Positions 24,374 through 35,712 of a DNA stretch of 64,000 nucleotides are shown here, one piece after another (the stretch's first letter is position 1; each line of letters opens with the position of its first letter). The stretch covers positions 1 to 64,000 of the forward strand of contig NXFV01000856.1 of NCBI GenBank assembly GCA_002803225.1, given 5' to 3'. Made by a program: the position numbers and the translations under genes. Origin of the DNA: Gamarada debralockiae (Eukaryota > Ascomycota > Leotiomycetes > Helotiales > Hyphodiscaceae). The notes under the pieces are model-generated. The model saw only the letters and a list, made by a program, of their open reading frames with translations, was not told the DNA's origin and made no database searches.

Positions 24374-25091
24374 TCAATTCTCTAGCAGCCCATCTCTCCA
24401 CTTCCACCTCTCGCCCGGCGCCTTCGGTGGAACTAGATCGTTCCTGGTGGTATCTGCTTGCAAAAGCCCCAAATTTTCAAGCTTTGGACACTCTTTCAAG
24501 CCATGGTAGCACACAGCACCTGCTTCCCTCAGCACATCGCAAAATTCATCCATATCAGGCTGCTTCACAAGCTCCACCATCAACTTATAAAGCTTCATTG
24601 CTTGATCCTCGTCGCCCTCATGCACTAGAGCTGCGAGTCCATCTTCGAGCGAAATCGGCGTCTTAGAGGATGTTGTAATACCCACACTCCTCCATCAGTT
24701 AGCCATCCCATGATCTGATTTTCGGCGTCTTGTCTTTCGAAATCGCGGTTATTCCACTTGGTCAAGTCGAATTGCTCCACGATACGAACAGTGTCGCAGC
24801 ATCTCATTCTCAGGCAGATCAGAGGCTTTTCTTCTTCGAATGTGTTGGTACGAATAGGAATGTACCTCCAGGTCCTTAAATTGCCATGTTGGAGGAAGAG
24901 ATAGCCGGGAAGAGGGATTTGTATTCTTGAGGGAGGAAACCATAGAGTGAGATGTGGCCATTCGCAATTTCGATGTCACGTCTGGGCGTGGCTGATTTAA
25001 AGGTGAATGTGCAAGTTGCTGTGTCGTCTGGAAGATCAGAGAGAGATGCAGATGGCTTTGGGAATGTGAAGAATCTCCAAAGACCGAGCAT
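24374..25091 (-). pseudogene. Unknown conserved protein, reading frame interrupted
   Basis: I do not recognise this family. Three overlapping frames each look coding and follow one another. From 25091 the frame reads MLGLWRFFTFPKPSASLSDL through PRRDIEIAN. A second frame (about 24960-24690) reads WPHLTLWFPPSRIQIPLPGY, then IPIRTNTFEEEKPLICLRMR and DLTKWNNRDFERQDAENQIM. A third (about 24680-24374) reads SKTPISLEDGLAALVHEGDE to the stop at 24374. No intron fits between them, because the switches at about 24961 and 24685 need single-base shifts. This suggests a decayed gene. An alternative is sequencing indels. The middle block is the most protein-like and should be used for searching. Confidence 0.45.
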
Positions 25092-25317
25092 CTTTGAAAT
25101 CCGAAGGTGTTTTATCCGAGAAACTTTATTCGGTATTCTTTTCTCAAAACAACTCGTTGAATGAAGGGTTTCTGACTGGGCAATCGTTAGGCTCAACTTT
25201 ACTCCCGCACGTGATCGAACATTTCACCCCTAATTATCTCAGAGGGAGGCCTCTTGGCTAGTACGAGTGTACAGCAACGTGCAAGTAGTCGCCGAATTGA
25301 AGTCGAATATAGAGTCA

Positions 25318-25981
25318 TTAAGTTTGGGAGGTCGAAGAGTATATACTTTCAGCACTCATCCTCATCATCAGGGAAGACCCAGACGAAGGCCAAGATCCAC
25401 CAACAGTGAAGTCGACACCCACGACTCATAAGTCTGATCGATAGACGCAGCATTCCACCAATGCTGAACCAGACACGCACCAGCCGTGGAGCAGGTGTCA
25501 CCCAAAATCTGAAGGGATGGTGATAGAGAAGCTCGTCTCATTTACTGGGATCATCTTCGCATTACCTGCGAAATCCGAGTACACAAGCAGCATATCTCCA
25601 ACAATACTGTTCGTAGCTGTATTCACAATTGACACGTTCGCAGTTCCGGTATGTGGAGCGCGGACTTCGAATGTGAAGTCGACGACTTGGCCAGCGGTCC
25701 AGGACTGCACGTTGGCAGTGTTGTCAGCGTATTTGAAACCCTTGTACAACCAGATGTTGTACTCGGCGGCGTAGTAATCGGATTGCGTGGCCGCGACTTG
25801 GAGCTCGCCTTGGATGTTACCGTAGGAGTCGGATGCTTGGTTGTTGTAGACTTGTTGGCCGCAGGCAGCTTCCATTGCGGAACCGGCAAGACGGGGGTGT
25901 GGGGGAAGTGATGCGGCCGTGGGCTGAGACGGTGGTGAAGAGGCCGGCTGAGGCGGCGAGGATGGAAGTTGAGAACTTCAT
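25318..25981 (-). pseudogene. Secreted LPMO-like / chitin-binding-type protein, frameshifted
   Basis: The start at 25981 gives a signal peptide (MKFSTSILAASAGLFTTVSA) followed by HGRITSPTP. After cleavage a histidine would be the first residue, as in copper-dependent polysaccharide monooxygenases and related proteins. The rest reads in pieces: MEAACGQQVYNNQASDSYGN to IPSDFG (25875-25498), then DTCSTAGACLVQHWWNAASI (about 25490-25430), then VDFTVGGSWPSS. Joining them requires single-base changes in a run of C at about 25895, a run of T at about 25498 and near 25425. In addition, two positions read Tyr (AAEYNIWLYKGF) where I expect Cys from related proteins. The gene is therefore probably dead. 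Which LPMO class it belonged to cannot be settled by eye. Confidence 0.55.
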
Positions 25982-27317
25982 TTTGAAGGATCGAAAGGCA
26001 TGGGATAAGAGGTTGATGATCGAAGTGGTTTGGTCTTGAAAGATGATGGAAGAAGTGCTTTCTAGCAGCTATGTCCAACACTGTTGGGCTGAATGGAAGC
26101 GTTGAAAAGAGTGTGGTGGTCGAAACCGAAAAGAACGTATTGCTCAGCAACGGGCAGGAAGCTCAGAAGACTGAGCAACAAGACAAAACGACAGAAACGA
26201 GGAAGTTATCTTTATAAGCAAAGCTTATTTGGCTCAAGGTTCTTGAATAAATGTGAAATGGCACTGCATCAAATAAACAGCATTGAATCATCTCACTTGA
26301 GAAACATGCGGCGTTTTCTTCTGCTTGTACCCCTCTGCGCCCTGAGTAATGCGGGCGAGCCTGCAGTGTTGTAAACATCGAATGCCAAGTCCTCCTTCCT
26401 CCATTTTGCTGTTGCATGTACCCAGACACCGTATCGCTTATATTATCTTTATCTCATTCTTCGGCCAGCGCCAGTTGAGCAAATCTTGCGAAGGGAACAA
26501 TATGCAGGTCCCGTGTTTGGACGGAGTGGGGGATGATTACGATTGGACCCTTCAAATGTTTCGTGTTTAGGCTTCGGCTGGTTGCCGAAACGAAACGAGA
26601 TGGCGTGACAGCATGGATCTGGAGGTGAGTGATCCGAAAGTCTTGGATAAGGGCTTGGTCATGCGAATTCGTGCCGAGGTTTTCAAGGGGTTTGCAAGGC
26701 TGGAAAATTCATTCCGGCGTTTTCCTCTCGGACGTCTTTGCTCTGGGGGAAAAAAGGCCTTAGGCCTGCTCAGACGTACCAAGTTTAGAAGCTAACAAAT
26801 TAGTTTAATATGACGTGAGCCATAACTCGACATTCACAGTCATATTGGTGTTCATATCGTAAAAGGTTTTCATTGGAGCCATATCTCGTTCAAATTCATT
26901 CAACATAACAATAGCCGCTCTCACAGAAGGGAGATGCCAATCGGGGCTGCCACTCGCGACCCTTCCCGCTACCACTCATAGGCGGCGGATCCTTAGGTAC
27001 AAATGTTATTTTGCCAACGTATCTCCTTGCGACAACATTGCCAAGTAGTCGGCCAGAGCTGCTCCATTGATGTAGCGTACTCCATAGCTGCAGGCCGCGT
27101 GCCCACTCTGTTGATCAGCACAATTGCGGTTGTCGCCCCGCGACGGTCTAAAGAGTTAGCCAACTGTGCTGATTCCTGCAAGGACACTCGTTATGGCGGA
27201 GTTGTCTCCTGAGTAGCACTGGATTGTCGCCGCTTACTGTATCGCTTCGATAGCATTCCTTTTCGAGACAATACATCTGATTTGATTGCCCAAAACATAT
27301 GCCGTCATGCAAATGCA
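25982..27317. other. Intergenic region
   Basis: This is 1.3 kb between the broken LPMO-like gene (promoter side, near 25982) and the 3' end of the DUF7708 gene. Only short, mutually overlapping open frames are present. No recognisable gene, RNA or repeat was found. Confidence 0.4.
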
Positions 27318-29351
27318 TCAGAACTTAGGGTTCAAGTGGCCCCATCCCATACGATTCTTCCACCTCGAACCAAAGCGCTTTCTCAAATGGGGAGGAACAG
27401 GCACGGGTCGCTGGATGGATGAGACAATGCGGTTACGCTTCCCCGTTGACAGAGGAGTATGGTGAGTACCGTATCCCACCACTAGGATCTTGAGCAGGTT
27501 CCCAGTGGTTTCGGCTTGGTCTACCAAAGTCTGAAATAAGTCGAGAAAGCGTTGAATCCATTCTGGCATGTCTCGATTGGTCTGGAAGATATCCTCTGCC
27601 TCAATTATGATGAAGCATTTCGATAGCCTTGAGAAAACGTGGATCATGAGGCTGACCCATTCTATCTCCGTGTGGTCCGACTGGAATTTAGTGATGTTCA
27701 ATTCGTTCGGATGGCTGTGCAGCAGAGTTGGATCATGTCGTAATGCTTGAAAGATGAGACTCTTGATCATATCTACCATCGAATGGATGTTGCCATTAGA
27801 TCTGATCCAGGAGAGATTCCAGATGACGCCGTAAGATAGGGGCTGTAGCAGTTTGATCACATCGGTCGCAAACTCTTTCGCTTTTGCTTCGGCGCGAGGA
27901 CCTACTTTGACAAGGAACAGGGAGGATCCATTTTGTGAGATCCAAGTCCCGAGGGACTCCAGAAGGGTCACCGATTCTCGTGATGGTATACTTGGGACGC
28001 TGACTCGTTTGGCAAGTGAGTGGGCCTTTTCGAGCGTTTCATTGGGGCATTGTTTCGGTTCCATCACTTTCAAGATACTGGAAAACTGGATATCGTATAT
28101 TCGGGGGTTGATGTTCAGCACTTCTTCGTGAATGGTCTCAGTGATAGCTTTATGGCCTAGGTTATAGTGTTAACATGGCATATGTATACTTCAGACTATA
28201 CTCACTGGTGGCAATCTGCAAAACCCTGCTGGTTGCGGTGTCGATTTTCTCGTGGATCTCATTCTGCTGCTGCTGCATCTCATGAAGCTTGTCATCTCTC
28301 TCCTGTAACTGTTGCTGCAGCATCTGAATGGTGATGTGTACATCTCGGAGCTCAGCTCTACTAGCTGCATTCGAGATATCATCAACTGTTTGTGAACATA
28401 GCCTAATCTCCTCGACGGTATCCTGGTAATCGAGTTCGAAAGGATGTAATATCGATGAAATCGCTCGTCGAGCAGGGCCCATGTTGTACCATTTGACAGC
28501 TTGCTGGAAGAACAAGATTATATGCGCATATAGTCGAGAAATCGCTTCCTTCATAGGCTCCGTTTGGTAGAGCTCGGCACTTAGCTTAGTTTGACTGAGA
28601 GCCTTCCCGATTTTCGCAAGAGCCTGGGAGAGTTGCGACACTAGTCTCTCGTGATTGAGAATGCCCTGGGAAGAGGGAGCGTCAGTGATGCTCTTGATGA
28701 GAACTAAACTTTTCAAGTAACATTTTCCCATCTCAAAAGGAAGACTGGGCGGATGGATCTGAATCAATTCAAGTGTCTGTTGATAACATGTTGGTGACCA
28801 CTTGAGCCCAACTCCATTCATATTTCGATACCGTGAGCTGCAATCGAAGTAGACGCACCATCAACACAAATTTGATAGATCCCCAAGCAAGAGCCACGTA
28901 TTCCGGGTGGTGTTGCGACAGCATGTCTAGGACTTGACCATAGTACATGATCCTGGCTGAGAATTTACGAAGCCAGCGACGGGCACTCGTATCCTTTGAC
29001 AACGAATCATATTTTTGTTTTGCCTTCTCAACAATTGCTTTAACATCTTGGACAGTGTTATTGTTGTTTAGGAGTTCCCGGAGAGCGTCATTGTTCCCAA
29101 GCTCCTTCTTCAGGTATTGGACCGCATCAAAGTAGGCTTCGTGGGCTATATCTCGAGTACTTATCAAGAGGCCACTATTAGCAATTCCCCTCTAGTAAAG
29201 CTGTATCCTGCTGATTTCGTATTCATTCAGCGAAGCCAAGAAGTGCTTACCGTGATTGATCTGGAGCCGGCTGATACCAAGATGTGATGCTATCTTGCAA
29301 TGGAAGAGGGGATTTACTCAGAGAGTCGACACTTCCTATGGCGCCTGTCAT
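27318..29351 (-). CDS. DUF7708-domain protein (fungal STAND-type N-terminal domain)
   Basis: Four exons join in phase: 29351-29251, 29189-28859, 28665-28206 and 28156-27318, giving 576 residues. The start MTGAIGSVDSLSKSPLPLQD leads to SWYQPAPDQ and then the helical domain DIAHEAYFDAVQYLKKELGN, ARRWLRKFSARIMYYGQVLD and the conserved VALAWGSIKFVLMGILNHE. This block is the N-terminal domain found in many fungal STAND NTPases. A coiled coil follows at about 240-280 (LQQQLQERDDKLHEMQQQQN). The C-terminal half holds a P-loop-like NTPase-type fold without a canonical Walker A (SLFLVKVGPRAEAKAKEF) and a hydrophobic strand ending in acid (KCFIIIEAEDIF). So it may be an adaptor, not an active ATPase. 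The third intron (28666-28858) is long at 193 bases. The same N-terminal domain type occurs in the broken receptor gene 8 kb away. Confidence 0.75.
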
Positions 29352-29623
29352 CCCCAAATTACTGCTCTTGAGAAACAACTGTTGAGGGCGAGTTTGGAAA
29401 TAGAGGTTGGCATCACAGAAAAAGGTTCATTCATTTCGTTCTCATCTACGTTAATCTTTGTGCGCCAGGCAATGCTGTGGCTGTGCAGCTAGTCAGCCTC
29501 GGCGGTTCTTGAGAGGTTACACGACGTTGACGATACTCCACATGTATCGACATCGCATCGCCACCACCGTCCCAAGACAAGAAGACCCCCAATTATCACG
29601 ACACCGAATCGCAAACATCCGCC

Positions 29624-31147
29624 ATGACGAGCACAAGATATGACTCGAGCATAGGGAGAGGGCGACAGTACTCCTTCAAAGGAGCGAAGCCCATTACTAT
29701 AAATAATCCGAATAGAAACGCTGACGGTCGGTCGCGACGAGAAAGTCTGGCTGGAAACCTTGTTAGCGATATGAACTGGGGAAGTTGGATTAGAGATGAG
29801 TACGTCTGTCCTTTTATTTATGACCGGCTTCATTGTCTGCTTTGTATGTGTCGAGTGTCGAGTCTCTTTATTACGATGCACCACCGCTTTTTTCCGAGAC
29901 TAAAACTATTCTAGTATTATCATGGCGCCATTCCCATACCAATCACCGTCCTATCACTCGTCTTCATATTTACCAAAACTGGAAGCAAATTTCATGAGAG
30001 ATTTCGCATGTTGTGGTCAGACTTTACCGACATTACACGATCTACTACAACATTATGAGGAGAGCCATGGACAACAGACGCCACAATCTCTGCAGACGGC
30101 TTCTGCTACTCAAAGAGCAAGAGAGAACCTGACTCTGAACAGCAAGGCTATCGCAGCTCAGGCGGCGACAGCAATCCAACAACAGGCTCACCAACAAAAC
30201 CAACAGCAGCCTCGGCCACAACAGTTACAGATGCCTCAGAACACAAATATGGGTAGAATCCAGCATCAGTTACGCCAACAGCAATCTCAGCCTACAACTC
30301 CAGTTCAAAAGAATGTACAGCCAGTAGTAGATGAAGGTATTTATGGAGTGGAGAATATGGAGATGAATGATGCGATAGGATCTATGGAAGCTCCTCCAGC
30401 TGGAGTTGATCTCTCGGTGGAAGCCATGATCGAACTGGCTAAGAGCCTGAACCCAGATGTCGTCGGCAGACTGTTGGCTGCTGAAGGATTTGAAGTAAGT
30501 CCTCTTCTATAGAACTTAAGTATTTTACTTGCTGACCATTCTAGTGCCCGGTGTGTTATGATGGAGTTGAGAACCCAACAATTGCCATTCCATGTGGCCA
30601 TGATACTTGTGCGGAGTGCTTCAGCAAAATCTCCGATCAGGCTGTCCTTCAAAACCAAGCAGATGGTAACGAGGCCGGCGCCGAGGCGAATTGTCCAACT
30701 TGTCGAGACAAAATCGATCTGAAGAAGGTCATTGACTACGCGACCTTCAAGAAAGTGCACAAGCCTGACGAAGCCTCCCAAGAGAATAAATGGGGCCTGA
30801 AGAGAAAGTCCAAGTCGAAGAAGAGCAAGGAGGACGAGCGCCGGAAGTCTAAGAAGGGCAAGAAGGAAGAGAAGCAGCATATCTCCCTTGCCATGTTTCT
30901 GGCACCAGATACGTCTATACAGCAGAAGCACCAACATGTTCAAGCAACGCAACAATCACTGTTTGGACAACAGCCTCATCTGACTCTCAATCTGAATGCC
31001 AGTGGTCTGCAGCACTCTGGACTTCGAACATCCAAGCTGTTGATGTCGCGTACCATATCTCAGGATTTGACAATAAGCGATGAAACTCTGCTAAGAGAGC
31101 GCCTCTGTGCCATAAGAAATCGGCCACTTTGTCTTGTCCAAAGGTAG
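29624..31147 (+). CDS. Chimeric protein: Sfp1-like N-terminus joined to a Uls1-type RING segment
   Basis: Exons 29624-29799, 29915-30494 and 30545-31147 give 452 residues. Residues 1-170 match the N-terminal part of the fungal transcription regulator Sfp1: PITINNPNR, SWIRDD spanning the first intron, PFPYQSPSYHSSSYLPKLEA, NFMRDFACCG and LPTLHDLLQHYEESHG, then a Gln-rich stretch and MEMNDAIG. From about residue 220 the protein instead follows the RING region of Uls1-type SNF2 ubiquitin ligases: SVEAMIELAKSLNPDVVGRL, CPVCYDGVENPTIAIPCGHD, then CPTCRDKIDLKKVIDY and FKKVHKPD. A Lys-rich stretch and HISLAM follow, then unrelated sequence. The C2H2 fingers of Sfp1 and the ATPase core of Uls1 are both absent. 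Whether it is expressed is unknown. A misjoined assembly is the main alternative. Confidence 0.65.
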
Positions 31148-31708
31148 GCGTGTCGAGAGAAACGCCGACGTGCAGGACCGTGTTGAAGATTGGCCCTGAG
31201 CTATGCTTAGTTTGAATCTATTGCCGGATATCATCAAGTATCTGAAGCTTCTACAGATGTGCAAGTACGAGGTCTGCGGACAGAAATGAATGAAGTTTTC
31301 CCGGATACGATGGGTCCAACGAGATGATGGCCAACAATCGGGAAGTCAATGATGGACTTGTCACTGCAACTCCGCTGACAATGGCAAGTGCATAACCATG
31401 TATTGCCAGATTGATGCGCAGCCACACCTTGAGCGTATGTGGGACGGGCATTGTCACCGACCAGGTCAGTGTACTCGGCGAGGGAATGTAGGGGCTATAG
31501 AGTAGAATAAATGGATGGCAGTACATGCAATGAGTGGTGGTGTCGACATAATGGTTTCAAATATATCGGGAAAGCGTGCAGAGATCACACCACAGGAAGT
31601 GACAACCAAATATACGAAGGGAAAAAAACACAGGGAAACACTTGTATGACTTCTATTAAGTAAACCAAGTCCCCCACCACCCACAATCTTTGTATAGCAA
31701 TACCTCCA
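31148..31708. other. Convergent intergenic spacer
   Basis: This 560-base spacer lies between the chimeric Sfp1/RING gene and the AAA+ gene, both ending here. Only short open frames overlap each other. It should contain both 3' UTRs. No repeat or RNA gene is seen. Confidence 0.4.
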
Positions 31709-34271
31709 TCAATATCTTGTCCTTTGCGATCTTACCAACTCCTCGTCACTATACCCATGTGTCTTTTCCACATACTCCTCAAACTCATTCGCAACATCAA
31801 TCGCCTGATCAAAATGACTATACGCCAACCTCTCCTTTCGATACCTTGCCAGCTGTCTAGCAGTATTGATCGTATTTCTAATCTGCCTGCCATTCAGCTT
31901 ATGTCTCGCCAGCACATCAAGCTTGTCCTTCAACGCCTCATGATCAACTTTCTCGCTTTCGTCTCGCAATGCGTTGATGAAGTTCCGCCAAATCTCCCAT
32001 CGTCCATCTCGTTCAAGCGGCGGGTAATGCATGGCGAGCTGCACGCGGGACTTGAACGCTTCGTCGAATGTGCACACTCGATTCGTGGTCAATATGAGAA
32101 TACCCTCGTAATATTCCAGCACGCGGAGAAAGACAGATACAAGTGCATTGCGCTGCAAGTCCATCTGTGAGCGTTCTTCAAGAAAGACATCCGCTTCATC
32201 GAGGAGAACCACGCAACCCCAGATGGTGCAAATGTAAAAGACCGATTCCAAATACTTTTCGACCCCCTCAGGATCTGTGCCAATGTCACCACAGGTCACG
32301 CGGTACAGTGGCCGCTCTGCGAACTCCGCTACGCTCTCGGCGGTGAGCGTTTTCCCGGTTCCTGGGCCGCCATGCAGTAAGATTATCAGGCCTTTGCCTT
32401 TGCCCTCGATGATGTCAGTAGTACTGGAGCGGCTGCTAGCGATATGAACAGTGACCAGTGCTTTGATGAGTTCTTTCTTTTGTGGCTTAAGGACGAGGTG
32501 TCGTTCAAAGGCATTCTTGTTCCACTCAATTGGACCCATGTGTTCCACAGAGAGAGTCCCTAAAAGGATTTTTCAGCTTGTGGCATTGAGACTTTTAAAG
32601 AATGTGAGAACAAAAGGATTGCAAGAGGGTTAAGGAGAGCTAGGCTCTCGAGCCCCATTCCAAAGGGTCGTCTAAGGCACTTATATGTTGAACTCATTGA
32701 TTTCACGAAAGACTAACTTACTCCACTTCTTATCATGGATTCCATACCCACGGATATTGGCCGGTAGAAGCAGTAGGAAAGGCCCCTCAGGCGGTTTGTC
32801 GCGGTCCATCGCTTCTTGTCCCAGGTCATCGCCCTGGGGTAACACGTCCGGAGCATCGGAATGCAATTGCTTGTACATGGCATTATCGACCATGTAACGA
32901 GGGCTTATCTATTCAATTCAGCATATCAGTCAAGATCCTGCCCACGTCTACCCTCTCAATTGCTTACATTCTGTACCTCAAAAGTCGCATTGGGAGATGC
33001 ATAACTGACAAATGCCCTTTTCCGACATGCCCAAAACTGGGTGCCGCGCTTTCTGAGCCGCTCCTGTAGTCCCGAAGTATCATAGCGCAAAGGGTAGACA
33101 CTCAGCGCTGTGATGGGAATGGCACCGGAGCGGAGAGGCCAATGTACCGAGATGACCGTGTTCTGTTTCTTGAAAACTTCGTCAAATGTCCAAGACGTGC
33201 AGCTAAGCTCAAGGAAATCTTGGTTTGTAGGACTGAGGGATAGGTCCGTGAGATAAGCCATCGGCTGAGTGTCCACCGTTGTGACCACTACGTCGCCTGG
33301 GCCAAATAGCATGGGAAAGTGGGTCGCGTCTACCAGACCCTTTTCAAACAGAGCGTCTGCGGCCACCCATTCAGTGCTGCATGAGATTGTCACAAAACTC
33401 AGTAGCAAACTGAGGTGTGCTCGACTGCTAGAGGACAAATTGGTATTAGAGCTGGACACTATCTCAGCCATTACATCCCGAGCGTGGTAGAATTGTAAAT
33501 ACGGTGCTATCAGACTTTGGCGGGAATCCAATCTAATGAGGCGCTCTGGAGAGATCGCCTTGGCCTCTTCAATTGCTTTGGTCAAGTTTTCGGACACGAT
33601 TCTGATATATTCCGAGCTGTGCACTGCATCATCGCCGTCTGCCTTAAGAGTAAAGAAGTAGGCTCTGAGTTGAGAGGCGATAGCAGGGTTAATTCGCGGA
33701 ATTTGCATAGGATCAAAATCGTCCTTCACTATTTCGTGATACGCATGGCAACTGTACGATTTGTAGACAATGAAAGTAATTTCTGGATGATCATCAAGAT
33801 ACTCCTCAATCTTCAAGACTTCCCGTTTGCCGCGGAGATCGCTAGCTTTGCTGTCTTGTGCAAAGAGCCTTGGAACGTCAAGAAAGTAGGATTCCGCTTT
33901 ATGCAGGTTGTGATTGACTCCACGTTGGCATGTAACACGGTGTAGTAATAGATATTGAGGAGGCGATGACATGGGAGCACGTCTGCTGCGCTTCGATCTT
34001 CCATAATCTGGGTCAAGACTATTCCCTATAGCGAAAAATCAGTCAGCACGAGACGATCGGTGCAAAGATTATAGGACTGCCTACCAAGTTGAGCGCCCAT
34101 TGAAGGCATATCTTGAAATCCCGTAGGGGAATTATTCTCAATTTCATCCCTTCCACGCTTGTTGCTCGTTGATAGAGTAGGTTGGAGCAATGCAGGCTGA
34201 GCGGTATTCGGAGCTGTTGATGAGCTCAGCCTCGTCCCGCCAGCGGCAGTATTGGGAACCTGGAAGGCCAT
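31709..34271 (-). CDS. AAA+ ATPase with N-terminal DUF7025-type domain
   Basis: Four exons join in phase: 34271-34085, 34025-32968, 32908-32722 and 32559-31709, giving 760 residues. The N-terminus is low in complexity. A DUF7025-like domain follows (about 90-400: FLDVPRLFAQ, REVLKIEEYLDDHPEITFIV, MLFGPGDVVV, FWACRKRAFVSYASPNATFE), then an IRGYGIHDKKW linker. The AAA core has Walker A LLHGGPGTGKTLTAESVAEF, Walker B CVVLLDEADVFLEER, sensor 1 ILILTTNRV and an arginine-finger region around DEAFKSRVQLAMHYPPL. A C-terminal lid follows (LNGRQIRNTINTARQLA). The family is widespread and expanded in filamentous ascomycetes; its substrate is unknown. All catalytic residues are present, so the enzyme should hydrolyse ATP. 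Confidence 0.85.
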
Positions 34272-35712
34272 GCGGACTAACTAGGCAGTGACACAGCTTC
34301 TCAATCTGCCACCTTCGTACAGCGGAACTATTTAATGTAATTGTAGATTCAGGAAAGAGAAAGGAAGAGATCCTGCACAATCGAAAAGATTGCGATGTGA
34401 AGGAAGGCTGGAGCGGGGCGGTAAAGACGCGACTACTGCTCTGTGCGCCAACTTAGCGCCACACTTGATGCATACAGTAGGCAGCCACAATAGTCAGTCA
34501 GCGTGACCTCTCGTCAGTCGTTGTACAGTACTTAGGCCTATCGGATTTTTCAAAGGATATTTTCGTCCATCGAGGGAGGCGAAAGCAGAAATCATATACA
34601 AAATAGTCGCTTACTCGTTAAGCCAGGGCATGTAATATACCCCTACCCTAGGAATTGTGCCATTACAGTAGGCTTAATCCAATGACGCAGGAATAAGGAG
34701 GTGACCAGGTAATGAGCCAGCCAGCTTTGAATACGTATTTTGTCTTGAACGACCATTTTGGGCCATCTCGTACTGCCGAAAGTGAGCCGCAATAAATGGA
34801 GATAGCGGCGTAATTGATATGAGAGCCTTTTCAAACTGGTTCCTATCCATATCGGCCTGCCCTCTAATCGTAATAATCTATGGGAAGGTACAGGAGGAAC
34901 TGTGAGTTTGTGATCGAATCCAATGCCTCTAGAAAGGCACATCTTGAGATAACTGTTTACTCTGCTTTGTTCTTGAATGCCTAGTAAGGCCGCTGAGAGA
35001 GCTCTTTATATGCAGATCAATGACTATCGCCTGAATTGATTGGTTACAGAGAGAGGAGCATTTGAATCACTAAACAAGTTACTTGAATGAATCGAGATGC
35101 AGTTGAAGACAGTGCTACTGTATATTTCTATGATGCTCCACGCTCCGCAAACAACACTTGTACGATAGTGTACATTTCACTGACACTTGATATATCAGTG
35201 CTACATATCAAGCTCAAAAGCGGGAAATGAGAGCGATTGGGTACTTCGTCGTTCGCACTCCTTCCCATTTAGAAGTCAAGACGCAGCGCATGAGAGAACG
35301 ATATTGAGAAAGCTCTGGCCCCGAAAGATGGCTAGTGTCAAACATTCCTCTTAGAAGAACATGACAGGCAATAGCGTGAAATTATGTAGTGAGACTCTGA
35401 CTTCGAACAGTTTGTGGGGAAAGAATGGTTTTGAGTTAACAACATACTTCAAGAGACACTTTCAAGTACTTGCTTGGCGGGTAGGTCGACTTGCAATTCA
35501 TATCTTTCTTGACTCTCCACATTGCGGCCATATTTAATCTTTAAATTCTGAGACATAATTGCGAAAAGGGGTATCTTACGTGACAAAGTAATCAATTAGC
35601 GAAGAGCCATGATGATTCCCCAGACCCTTCCTCTCCCAAAATGTGTTATATATCTCAACCCCCCTCCCCCCCCTCTTCTGGATCCTGACTTTCAAAATCA
35701 ACTTATGAGACC
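34272..35712. other. Intergenic region with one repeat-motif relic
   Basis: This is 1.4 kb upstream of the AAA+ gene and downstream of the gene ending at 35713. No gene is evident. At 35061-35092 the sequence tttgaatcactaaacaagt followed by acttgaatgaatcga resembles the quasi-palindromic motif of the 58-60 kb minisatellite. A pyrimidine run (C with few T) lies at about 35658-35677, close to the end of the next gene. Confidence 0.4.

Noticed and set aside
30341..30955. A 204-codon minus-strand frame opposite the Sfp1/RING chimera
   Set aside because: It is Leu-rich because the opposite strand encodes Gln/Lys runs, and it covers an intron of the plus-strand gene. It is a shadow.
35650..35680. 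A run of C with few T bases
   Set aside because: It is a simple pyrimidine tract near the 3' end of a gene and has no further structure.
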